64,000 nucleotides of DNA, from NCBI RefSeq assembly GCF_005280735.1, contig NZ_CP040077.1, positions 2,294,001 through 2,358,000 on the forward strand, read 5' to 3'. Positions 7,634-15,370 of this stretch are shown piece by piece; position 1 is the first letter of the stretch, and each line of letters starts with the position of its first letter. Under the pieces are notes generated by a model, which saw nothing but the letters and a program-made list of their open reading frames with translations, did not search any database and had not been told where the DNA came from. Made by a program: the position numbers and the translations under genes. Source of the stretch: Trinickia violacea (GTDB lineage Bacteria > Pseudomonadota > Gammaproteobacteria > Burkholderiales > Burkholderiaceae).

Positions 7634-8854
7634 GTGCTGACACTCGATTTTCATCCTGCTGGCCGTCATTTTTTGCAAATCCCGGGGCCGAGCCCGGTGC
7701 CCGACCGCATCCTGCGGGCGATGAGCTACCCGACCATCGACCATCGCGGTCCCGAGTTCGGCGCTCTCGGGCTGCAGGTGCTTTCGGGGATCAAGAAGAT
7801 CTTCAAGACGCAACACCCGGTGGTGATCTATCCGGCATCGGGCACGGGTGCCTGGGAAGCGGCGCTCTCGAACACGCTGAGCCCCGGCGACACCGTTCTC
7901 ATGTACGAGACCGGGCACTTCGCGACGCTCTGGAAAAAGATGGCGGAAAAGCTCGATCTCAAGCCCGAGTTCCTCGGCCTGCCGGGCATCGAAGGGTGGC
8001 GGCGCGGCGTCGACGCCGCGCGGATCGAAGCGCGTCTGCGAGCCGACACCGCACACACGATCAAAGCCGTGTGCGTCGTGCACAACGAGACGTCGACCGG
8101 CGTCACGTCGAACATCGCGGCGGTGCGCCAAGCGATCGATGCGGCGGGACACCCGGCGCTGCTGTTGGTCGACACGATCTCGGGTCTCGCGTCGGCCGAT
8201 TATCGGCATGACGAGTGGGGCGTCGACGTGACGGTTTCCGGCTCGCAAAAGGGCCTGATGCTGCCGCCCGGCATCAGCTTCAACGCGATCTCGCCGAAGG
8301 CGATCGAAGCGAGTCAGACGGCGAAGCTGCCGCGCAGCTTCTGGGATTGGAGCGAGATCGTCGAGATGAACAAGACCGGCTATTGGCCATACACGCCAAA
8401 CACGAATCTGCTGTATGGCCTCGCGGAATCGATTGAGATGATCCTCGGCGAAGGACTCGACAACGTGTTCGCGCGTCATCAGCGCCTCGCCGAAGCGTGC
8501 CGCCGCGCAGTCCGCGCATGGGGGCTCGAGATCCAGTGCGCCGATCCCACGGTCTACAGCCCGGTGCTGACTGGCGTGATGACGCCGGAGGGCATCGACG
8601 CGGACGCAGTGCGCAAGACGATCTATGACCGTTTCGACATGTCGCTCGGCACTGGCCTCGGCAAGCTGAAAGGGCGCATGTTCCGCATCGGCCACCTTGG
8701 CGACTGCAACGACCTCACGCTAATGGCGACCCTTTCCGGCTGCGAGATGGGCCTGAAGATTGCGCGGGTTCCGTTGGCGGCGAGCGGCGTGGTCGCGGCG
8801 ATGGATTACCTCGGATCGAACGCTGCGAAGCCGAATTTGAAGGCGGCTGCCTGA
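7634..8854 (+). CDS. class V aminotransferase, serine-glyoxylate type
   Basis: PLP-dependent class V aminotransferase, about 406 residues, of the serine-glyoxylate/alanine-glyoxylate group (serine + glyoxylate to hydroxypyruvate + glycine). Signature positions: N-terminal FLQIPGPSPVPDRIL, IYPASGTGAWEAAL, VHNETSTGV, LLVDTISGLAS, and the PLP-binding Lys in VSGSQKGLMLPPG. Start GTG 7634 is chosen because GAGGAG lies 6 bases upstream; the longer frame from 7592 would run through the operator palindrome. First gene of a GntR-controlled set with an MFS carrier and a YdiJ-type oxidase, which points to glycolate/glyoxylate or other 2-hydroxy-acid use. Confidence 0.85.
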   Translation: MLTLDFHPAGRHFLQIPGPSPVPDRILRAMSYPTIDHRGPEFGALGLQVLSGIKKIFKTQHPVVIYPASGTGAWEAALSNTLSPGDTVLMYETGHFATLWKKMAEKLDLKPEFLGLPGIEGWRRGVDAARIEARLRADTAHTIKAVCVVHNETSTGVTSNIAAVRQAIDAAGHPALLLVDTISGLASADYRHDEWGVDVTVSGSQKGLMLPPGISFNAISPKAIEASQTAKLPRSFWDWSEIVEMNKTGYWPYTPNTNLLYGLAESIEMILGEGLDNVFARHQRLAEACRRAVRAWGLEIQCADPTVYSPVLTGVMTPEGIDADAVRKTIYDRFDMSLGTGLGKLKGRMFRIGHLGDCNDLTLMATLSGCEMGLKIARVPLAASGVVAAMDYLGSNAAKPNLKAAA

Positions 8855-8883
8855 AGCTGACGTCGGGCACAGCATGAGGTTGG

Positions 8884-8905
8884 CCTAAGCGCGAAAGCGC
8901 TAAGG
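8884..8905 (+). promoter_or_regulatory. stem-loop between aminotransferase and MFS genes
   Basis: CCTAAGCGC and GCGCTAAGG pair with one mismatch around a GAAA tetraloop, 23 bases before the MFS start. No T-run follows, so an mRNA-processing or stabilising hairpin is more likely than full termination. Confidence 0.45.
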
Positions 8906-8928
8906 CTAACTGACTAAGGAGACAAACG

Positions 8929-10197
8929 ATGAAACGCATTCGTGCGAGCAGTATCGTGTTGTTGATGTTGTGTGTGATGTATTTCATTACGTATCTGGAC
9001 CGCGTGAACGTCAGCACCGCAGCGGCCGGGTTCGGCAAGGAGTTCGGCCTCTCGAAGACGGAGATCGGGCTCGTCTTCTCCGCGTTCGCGTATCCCTATC
9101 TCGTGTTCCAGATCATCGGCGGCTGGGTCAGCGACCGCTTCGGCGCGCGCAAGACGCTGATCTTCTGCGGTGCGCTGTGGGCGTCCGCAACAGTGCTGAC
9201 CGGCTTCGCGGGCGGCCTCGTCTCGTTGCTCGCCGCGCGCGTGCTGCTCGGGTTCGGCGAGGGCGCAACGTTCCCGGCGGCGACCGCGGCGATGTCGCGT
9301 TGGGTCGCGAAGGAAAAGCGCGGCTTTGCGCAAGGCATCACGCACGCGGCGTCGCGCGTGGGCAATGCAGCGGCGCCCGCTGCGGTTGTCTTTGTGATGG
9401 CGGCATATGGATGGCGCGAATCGTTCTATGCATGCGCGGTGCTAAGCTTTATCTGGGTAGTCGTTTGGGCGATGACGTTCACCGAATACCCGAAGGACCA
9501 TCCGCGCATCACGGAGCAGGAACTGGCCGTGCTGCCCGCGCCGAAGCCGAAAGCGGCGAGCGTGCCTTGGGCCAAGCTCTTCAAGCGCATGGCACCCGTC
9601 ACCATCGTCTATTTCTGCTATGGCTGGACGCTGTGGCTTTTCTTGAGCTGGATTCCGCAGTACTTCCTGCACAGCTATCACCTGAACCTGCAAAAGTCGG
9701 CGCTGTTCGCGTCGAGCGTGTTCTTCGCCGGCGTGCTCGGCGACACGCTCGGCGGCATCGTCACCGACAAGATCCTCACGCGCACCGGCAGCCTGAAGCG
9801 CGCACGCAGCTGGATGGTCGCGATCTGCATGATGCTGACGCTGCTGTCGTTAATTCCGCTCTTTCTTTCGCACGACCTATACGTGTCGCTGGCGTCGCTG
9901 TCGGCGGGATTCTTCTTCTCGGAGATGACGATCGGGCCGATGTGGGCGATTCCTATGGACATCGCACCCGAACACTCGGGCACCGCAAGCGGGATGATGA
10001 ATACGGGATCGGCGCTCGCGGCGATTCTGTCGCCGGTATTGTCTGGATTCCTGATCGACAAGTTCGGCAGTTGGGAGCTGCCGTTCTTCGGCAGCATGCT
10101 GTTGATGGGAATCGGCGTCGTGCTCGCGTTCCGGATGCAACCGGAGACCAAGTTTGCCGTCGAGCCGGCGGGGCATGTGGGTGAACTGCACGCGTAG
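8929..10197 (+). CDS. MFS anion:cation symporter family transporter
   Basis: 422-residue inner-membrane carrier with about 12 helices, of the ACS family (galactonate, glucarate, tartrate carriers). Typical features: YLDRVNVSTAAAGF in the first helix-loop, GWVSDRFGARKTL after helix 2 (the MFS motif A), and LGFGEGATFPAATAAMSRW in helices 4-5. SD AAGGAG sits 8 bases upstream of the ATG. Between the aminotransferase and the YdiJ-type oxidase, it probably imports the 2-hydroxy or sugar acid the set consumes. The substrate is not identifiable from sequence. Confidence 0.8.
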   Translation: MKRIRASSIVLLMLCVMYFITYLDRVNVSTAAAGFGKEFGLSKTEIGLVFSAFAYPYLVFQIIGGWVSDRFGARKTLIFCGALWASATVLTGFAGGLVSLLAARVLLGFGEGATFPAATAAMSRWVAKEKRGFAQGITHAASRVGNAAAPAAVVFVMAAYGWRESFYACAVLSFIWVVVWAMTFTEYPKDHPRITEQELAVLPAPKPKAASVPWAKLFKRMAPVTIVYFCYGWTLWLFLSWIPQYFLHSYHLNLQKSALFASSVFFAGVLGDTLGGIVTDKILTRTGSLKRARSWMVAICMMLTLLSLIPLFLSHDLYVSLASLSAGFFFSEMTIGPMWAIPMDIAPEHSGTASGMMNTGSALAAILSPVLSGFLIDKFGSWELPFFGSMLLMGIGVVLAFRMQPETKFAVEPAGHVGELHA

Positions 10198-10243
10198 CGG
10201 ATTCTCGTGCGACTCCTGAACATTCAGCGCTAGTAGGAGTGTC

Positions 10244-13200
10244 ATGAAACAGCATGTTGCTTCGCTCGTGGCCCAACCGATCAAGCTGGTTCCGTCCGCC
10301 GCCCGGCATAGCGGTTCGCTTGCCGTCAAGCTCGCGAAGGAACTGCGCGGCGACGTCTACTTCGATGCCGCGAGCCGCGGACGGTATGCCACCGATGCCT
10401 CGATCTATCAAATCATGCCGATCGGCGTCGCGGTGCCGCGCGACCAGGCCGATGCGCTCGTCGCGCTCGATATTGCCCGCGACCTGAAAGTACCGGTTCT
10501 CGCGCGCGGCGCCGGCACGAGCCAATGCGGGCAAACGGTCGCCGAGGCGCTCGTCATCGACAACAGCAAATGGCTCAACGCGGTCGTCGATTTCGATGAG
10601 GCCGCGCGCACGGTGACGGTCGAGCCCGGCATGGTGCTCGATCACCTGAATGCATGGCTCAAGCCTCACGGGCTGTGGTTTCCGGTCGATGTATCGACGG
10701 CCGCGCAATGCACGATCGGCGGGATGGCGGGCAACAACTCGTGCGGTTCGCGCTCGATCGAGTACGGCAACATGGTGCACAACGTGCTCTCGATCGATGC
10801 GGTGCTCGCGGACGGCTCACAGCACCGGTTCGGTCCGATGATCGAGGCGGGCAGCGCGCCGCGCATGCAGGCGATCGTTGGCGCGCTCACGCAAATCGCG
10901 ACGCGCGAACGGCAGGAAATCGCCGAGAGGATGCCGAAGGTGCTGCGGCGCGTCGCCGGATACAACATCGATCTGTTCGACTGCCAAAATCCACGCGCCT
11001 ATACCGATGACGGCTCGGCGAATCTCGCGCATCTGCTCGTCGGCTCGGAGGGCACGCTTGCCTACAGTCGCCAGCTGACGCTGAAGCTCGCGCCGCTGCC
11101 TGCGCACAAAGTGCTTGGCGTCGTGAACTTTCCGACTTTCTACCAGGCGATGGAGCTGACGCAGCACATCGTCAAGCTCGGGCCGACGGCGGTCGAACTG
11201 GTCGATCGCACGATGATCGATCTCGCGATCGGCAATCCGGCGTTTCGCCCCGTGATCGAAAGTGCGCTGACCGGCGATCCGCAGGCCATTCTGCTCGTGG
11301 AATTCGCCGGCGAGAGCCGCGATACGCTGCTTGCCCAGCTGGACAAGCTCGTCGAATTGATGGGCGACCTTGGCATGCAAAATTCGGTCGTCAAAATGCC
11401 GGATGCCGGCGCGCAAAAGGCACTGTGGGAAGTGCGCAAGGCGGGCCTGAACATCATGATGAGCATGCGCGGCGACGGCAAGCCGGTGTCGTTCATCGAA
11501 GACTGCGCGGTGCCGCTCGAGCATCTGGCCGAGTACACGAGCCGCTTGACCGACGTCTTCCACAAGCACGGCACGGAAGGCACTTGGTACGCGCACGCAA
11601 GCGTGGGGACGCTGCACGTGCGGCCGATTCTCGACATGCGTCGCGACGGCGCGCAGAAAATGCGTGCCATTGCCGAAGAGGCGGCCGCGCTCGTGCGCGA
11701 ATACAAGGGCGCTTATTCGGGCGAGCACGGCGACGGATTGTGCCGCGGCGAGTGGGTCGCGTGGCAATACGGTCCGCGCATCAACGAGGCGTTTCGCGAG
11801 ATCAAGCGGCTCTTCGATCCGGAGAACCGCTTCAATCCGGACAAGATCGTGAACCCGCCAAAGATGGACGACGCAGTGAACTTCCGCTTCGCGCCGGGCT
11901 ATCGCGAAGCGCCGCTCGCGCCGGCGCTCGATTGGTCCGCATGGAATGTCACGCGCAATCCTCTGACGGGCGAGGAGAGTGCGCCGGGGACGGGTGGCGA
12001 CCTGTCGGCCGGGCTCGCGAAAGCGGTCGAGATGTGCAACAACAACGGGCATTGCCGCAAGTTCGACGCGGGCACGATGTGTCCGAGCTATCGCGTGACG
12101 AAGGACGAGCAGCATGTCACGCGCGGCCGTGCGAATACGCTGCGGCTCGCCATCTCGGGTCAGCTTGGGCAGGACGGGCTCGCGAGCGCCGAGGTCAAGG
12201 ACGTGCTCGATCTGTGCGTGTCGTGCAAAGGCTGCAAGCGCGATTGTCCGACCGGCGTCGACATGGCGCGCATCAAGATCGAAGCGCGTGCCGCGTGGGC
12301 GAGCAAGCACGGCATGCGGCTGCGCGAAAAGATGGTGGCGTTCATGCCGCGCTATGCGCCGCTCGCGAGCCGGTTCGGTGCGGCAATCGGGTTCGCGGAA
12401 TCGGTGCCGGGGTTGTCGGCGCTGGTGAAACGCGCGTTCGGGTTCGCGCCGCAGCGTTCGTTGCCGCGGTTTGCAAAGCCGTTCCTAAAGAACGGACAAG
12501 CGAATGCGCAAGCGTCGTGGCCGTTGCGTGAAGACGGCAAGGAGGTGCTGCTCTTCGTCGATACGTTCAACAACTACATGGAGCCGGAGAATGCGCGGGC
12601 CGCGCAACGCGTGCTCGAAGCCGCTGGCTATACGGTGTACTTGAGTGCAAGCGGGGACGGCAAGCCCCTCTGCTGCGGACGCACGTTCCTCGCAGCGGGA
12701 CTCGTTAACGAAGCGAAGGCCGAAGCACGCCGCACCCTGGGTACGCTCAAGCCTTTCATCGCACGCGGCGTGCCGGTCGTTGGGCTGGAGCCGTCTTGTC
12801 TGCTGTCGCTGCGCGACGAGTTTCTCGGCTATGGATATGGCGACGAAGCCAGGCGTCTCTCCGAGCACGCCTTTCTTTTCGAGGAGTTTCTGGTTCGTGA
12901 GCAACAGGCGGGACGGCTCGAACTCAATCTGAAGGCGCTCGACACGGACCGGGCGCTCGTGCACGGTCACTGCCATCAAAAGGCGTTCGATGCGTTTAGC
13001 CCCGTGCAGACCGTGCTCAAGTGGATTCCGAAGCTCGATGTCTCGACGGTCGAGTCTTCCTGCTGCGGCATGGCGGGCAGCTTCGGTTACGAGGCCGAGC
13101 ACTATGCAACATCGATGGCGATGGGCGAGCTGTCGCTCTTGCCGGCGGTGCGCGAGGCCGGTGCCGACGTGCTCATCGTCGCCGACGGAACGAGTTGCCG

Positions 13201-13294
13201 GCATCAGATTCACGACGGGGCGAAGCGGCAGGCAATGCATGTGGCGCGGGTTCTCGAAGCGGCGTTGACGGAGGGGGGCACGCGGCTGTCGTAA
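10244..13294 (+). CDS. ydiJ: YdiJ-type FAD/4Fe-4S 2-hydroxyacid dehydrogenase
   Basis: 1016-residue two-part flavoprotein, the same length and order as E. coli YdiJ, reported as a D-2-hydroxyglutarate dehydrogenase. Residues 50-550: FAD-binding domain (ARGAGTSQCGQ, GGMAGNNSCGSRS, VGSEGTLAYS) and FAD-linked oxidase C-terminal domain ending HGDGLCRGEWVAW, FDPENRFNPDKIV. Residues 600-1000: Fe-S part with Cys clusters CNNNGHCRKFDAGTMC and CVSCKGCKRDCPTG, then CCG-type motifs (PLCCGRTF, ESSCCGMAGSFGYE) that hold further iron-sulfur or quinone-reducing sites. It oxidises a D-2-hydroxyacid and passes electrons to the quinone pool or a carrier. Start ATG 10244 with TAGGAGTGTC just upstream. Third gene of the GntR-controlled set; a strong terminator follows. 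Confidence 0.85.
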   Translation: MKQHVASLVAQPIKLVPSAARHSGSLAVKLAKELRGDVYFDAASRGRYATDASIYQIMPIGVAVPRDQADALVALDIARDLKVPVLARGAGTSQCGQTVAEALVIDNSKWLNAVVDFDEAARTVTVEPGMVLDHLNAWLKPHGLWFPVDVSTAAQCTIGGMAGNNSCGSRSIEYGNMVHNVLSIDAVLADGSQHRFGPMIEAGSAPRMQAIVGALTQIATRERQEIAERMPKVLRRVAGYNIDLFDCQNPRAYTDDGSANLAHLLVGSEGTLAYSRQLTLKLAPLPAHKVLGVVNFPTFYQAMELTQHIVKLGPTAVELVDRTMIDLAIGNPAFRPVIESALTGDPQAILLVEFAGESRDTLLAQLDKLVELMGDLGMQNSVVKMPDAGAQKALWEVRKAGLNIMMSMRGDGKPVSFIEDCAVPLEHLAEYTSRLTDVFHKHGTEGTWYAHASVGTLHVRPILDMRRDGAQKMRAIAEEAAALVREYKGAYSGEHGDGLCRGEWVAWQYGPRINEAFREIKRLFDPENRFNPDKIVNPPKMDDAVNFRFAPGYREAPLAPALDWSAWNVTRNPLTGEESAPGTGGDLSAGLAKAVEMCNNNGHCRKFDAGTMCPSYRVTKDEQHVTRGRANTLRLAISGQLGQDGLASAEVKDVLDLCVSCKGCKRDCPTGVDMARIKIEARAAWASKHGMRLREKMVAFMPRYAPLASRFGAAIGFAESVPGLSALVKRAFGFAPQRSLPRFAKPFLKNGQANAQASWPLREDGKEVLLFVDTFNNYMEPENARAAQRVLEAAGYTVYLSASGDGKPLCCGRTFLAAGLVNEAKAEARRTLGTLKPFIARGVPVVGLEPSCLLSLRDEFLGYGYGDEARRLSEHAFLFEEFLVREQQAGRLELNLKALDTDRALVHGHCHQKAFDAFSPVQTVLKWIPKLDVSTVESSCCGMAGSFGYEAEHYATSMAMGELSLLPAVREAGADVLIVADGTSCRHQIHDGAKRQAMHVARVLEAALTEGGTRLS

Positions 13295-13317
13295 TTCAAC
13301 GTTCCGGCTGATTACCC

Positions 13318-13361
13318 TGGCGGCGATGTCGCGGCTTGTCCGCGAATCCCGCCATTTTTTT
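13318..13361 (+). terminator. Rho-independent terminator
   Basis: Compound hairpin: outer arms TGGCGG / CCGCCA, inner arms CGCGG / CCGCG, followed at once by seven Ts (13355-13361), 23 bases beyond the YdiJ stop. Closes the GntR-controlled set. Confidence 0.8.
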
Positions 13362-13494
13362 ATCGAACAGTCTCGTGATCGATAGCTGTCTCGGGCGATC
13401 CGCGATCTTTGTCAGAGTTCGAACATAATATTCGAGCTCTGATACCATTCGACCTGAACCCGCTGCAAAGTCGCGGCGCAAGGAGGTTGAATTC

Positions 13495-14223
13495 ATGAAC
13501 CGATGTCTGTTTCTCGCCGGCGCCACGGGCGCCATTGGCAGGCGTCTTGCACCGCTTTTTGTGGCGGACGGATGGCGCGTGATCGGCACGACTCGTTCGA
13601 AGGCGAAAGTCACCGCGTTACGGGCGATGGGCGTGGAGCCCGTCGTCGTCGATGTATTCGATGCCGTAGCGCTTGGCGAAGCGGTGAAGGACGCACGTCC
13701 GGATGTGGTCATGCACCAGCTGACCGACTTGCCGCCCGGCCTCGATCCCGCGCAGATGGAAGCGGCCAGCGCGCGCAACGCACGCATTCGCGAGGAAGGC
13801 ATGCGCAATCTGATCGACGCCGCCCTTCGTGCAGACGCCAAGAAACTGATCGCGCAGAGCATCGCCTTCGCCTACTCGGAAGGTCCGCTGCCGCATCATG
13901 AGACCGATCCGCTGAACGTCGACGGGGAAGGGCGCGCGGGCGTTTCGGCGCGTGCGGTCGCCAGCCTCGAAACACAGGTGCTCGAAGCGCCGCTAGGGGG
14001 CATCGTGCTGCGTTACGGGCGGCTCTACGGCCCGGGGACGGGCTTCGATACCGCAACGGGCGCGGGGCCGGTCCATGTCGATGCGGCGGCTTACGCGGCG
14101 TATCGCGCCGTCGCAGCGGGCGTACCCGGCATTTACAACATCGCCGAAGACGACGGCGCCGTATGCAGCGACAAGGCAAAACAATGGCTCGGTTGGAATG
14201 CGAGTTGGAGGAGCGGACAATGA
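13495..14223 (+). CDS. NAD-dependent epimerase/dehydratase family protein
   Basis: 242-residue Rossmann protein of the extended short-chain dehydrogenase type. N-terminal nucleotide motif GATGAIGRRLAPLF, Asp after strand 2, SIAFAYSEGPLP in place of the usual catalytic strand region, and LRYGRLYGPGTGFD near residue 170. The usual YxxxK pair is not clear, so it may be an atypical NAD(P)-binding member rather than an active epimerase. Strong SD (AAGGAGGT, 13481-13488) before the ATG. Overlaps the next GNAT gene by 4 bases. Confidence 0.75.
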   Translation: MNRCLFLAGATGAIGRRLAPLFVADGWRVIGTTRSKAKVTALRAMGVEPVVVDVFDAVALGEAVKDARPDVVMHQLTDLPPGLDPAQMEAASARNARIREEGMRNLIDAALRADAKKLIAQSIAFAYSEGPLPHHETDPLNVDGEGRAGVSARAVASLETQVLEAPLGGIVLRYGRLYGPGTGFDTATGAGPVHVDAAAYAAYRAVAAGVPGIYNIAEDDGAVCSDKAKQWLGWNASWRSGQ

Positions 14224-14675
14224 CACACACCACCGAGGTGAAAACACCCGCCCTAGACATTCGCTACGCCGACACCCAGGAGGACGTGACGCTTTGCTAT
14301 GCGTTGATGAGGCAGTTGCGTCCGCATCTTGCTTCAGAGCGTGAATTCGTCGAACGCTGGCGCCGCCAATCCGCGGACGGCTATCGCTTGCTCGCGATAT
14401 GGCAGGGCACGCAGCCGGTCGCGCTCGCGGGCTTCCGAGTGCAGGAGAATCTGATTCATGGCCGCTTCTTCTACGTGGACGATCTCGTGACCGACGAATC
14501 GCAGCGCGGCTCGGGTCAAGGGCAGCTGTTGATGGACCGCCTGAAATCCGAGGCGCGCTCGCTCGATTGCGCGAAACTCGTGCTCGATACGGCGCTCGCC
14601 AATTCGCTCGGCCAGCGTTTCTATTTCCGTCAGGGGCTGCTCGCCAGGGCTCTGCGTTTCTATTTCGATCTTTGA
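14220..14675 (+). CDS. GNAT family N-acetyltransferase
   Basis: 151-residue acetyltransferase with the GNAT core: FFYVDDLVTDESQRGSGQGQ contains strand 4 and the acetyl-CoA pyrophosphate loop (Q/RxxGxG/A), and LDTALANSLGQRFYFRQGL is the C-terminal part. Start ATG 14220 overlaps the upstream TGA (ATGA), so it is translationally coupled to the epimerase-like gene. Acceptor substrate unknown. Confidence 0.8.
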   Translation: MTHTTEVKTPALDIRYADTQEDVTLCYALMRQLRPHLASEREFVERWRRQSADGYRLLAIWQGTQPVALAGFRVQENLIHGRFFYVDDLVTDESQRGSGQGQLLMDRLKSEARSLDCAKLVLDTALANSLGQRFYFRQGLLARALRFYFDL

Positions 14676-14701
14676 CCGCAAACGGTAAGAGGAGTCAGAG
14701 C

Positions 14702-15370
14702 ATGAGCGTTTTGTTGCACATCAGTGCGAGCACGCGCGGTGACGCATCGCATAGCCGCCGGGTTGGACGTGCGCTAGTCGAGGCATTGAGGCACGCGGCG
14801 GACGTCAGGCTTGTCACGCGCGACTTGGCACGCGAGCCGGTGCCGCACGCGGACGCGGCGTATTTCGACGCGATGCTGATGCCGCAAGCGGAGCGGGGCG
14901 CCAGCGAGACCGCGGCGCTCACGCTGTCCGAAACCTTGATTGAGGAACTCGAAAGCGCCGATGCCCTCGTGATCGACACTCCCATGCACAACTTTACGGT
15001 GCCTTCGGTGCTCAAGGCGTGGGTGGATCAGGTCGTGCGTGTCGGGCGCACGTTCAACACCACGCCGAACGGCAAAGTGGGATTGCTGCGTGATCGTCCG
15101 GTGTTCGTCGTCGTTGCTTGCGGCGGTTCGGTGGCGGCGTCCGACACGCACACCGAATCCGACGCGACAACGAGCACCGGCTCGCATCGAGGGCAAACGG
15201 ATTTCATCACGCCGTATCTGCGCTACGTGTTCGCGACGATCGGCATCACCGACGTGCGCACGCTGAGGCTGGAGGCATTGCGCCGCTCGGAAGCGGAGTT
15301 CGCGCACGCCGAGGCGTTCAGCGCGCGATGGATCGCGGCGCAGGCCGCGGAATTCGCTAAGTCGCACTAA
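14702..15370 (+). CDS. FMN-dependent NADH:quinone/azo reductase, AzoR-like
   Basis: 222-residue flavodoxin-fold oxidoreductase like AzoR: N-terminal SASTRGDASHSRRVG phosphate loop for FMN, IDTPMHNFTVPSVLKAWVDQ (the family's MxNF motif), and RTFNTTPNGKVGLL. Such enzymes use NADH to reduce quinones and azo compounds by two electrons, protecting against electrophilic quinones. Start ATG 14702 is preceded by AAGAGGAG. Third gene of a short plus-strand set with the epimerase-like and GNAT genes; its last 14 bases overlap the end of the convergent ABC gene. Confidence 0.82.
   Translation: MSVLLHISASTRGDASHSRRVGRALVEALRHAADVRLVTRDLAREPVPHADAAYFDAMLMPQAERGASETAALTLSETLIEELESADALVIDTPMHNFTVPSVLKAWVDQVVRVGRTFNTTPNGKVGLLRDRPVFVVVACGGSVAASDTHTESDATTSTGSHRGQTDFITPYLRYVFATIGITDVRTLRLEALRRSEAEFAHAEAFSARWIAAQAAEFAKSH

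Noticed and set aside
11373..11385. GCATGCAAAATTC inside the YdiJ-type gene, identical to part of the GntR operator
   Set aside because: Lies in coding sequence, is only a half-palindrome and is far from a promoter; probably chance, though an internal site cannot be excluded.
10817..12310. Long antisense open frame opposite the YdiJ-type gene
   Set aside because: Arg/His-rich composition typical of shadows in GC-rich genes; no family features. Same for the long open frames opposite 15447-17219, 24390-25331 and 33787-35118.
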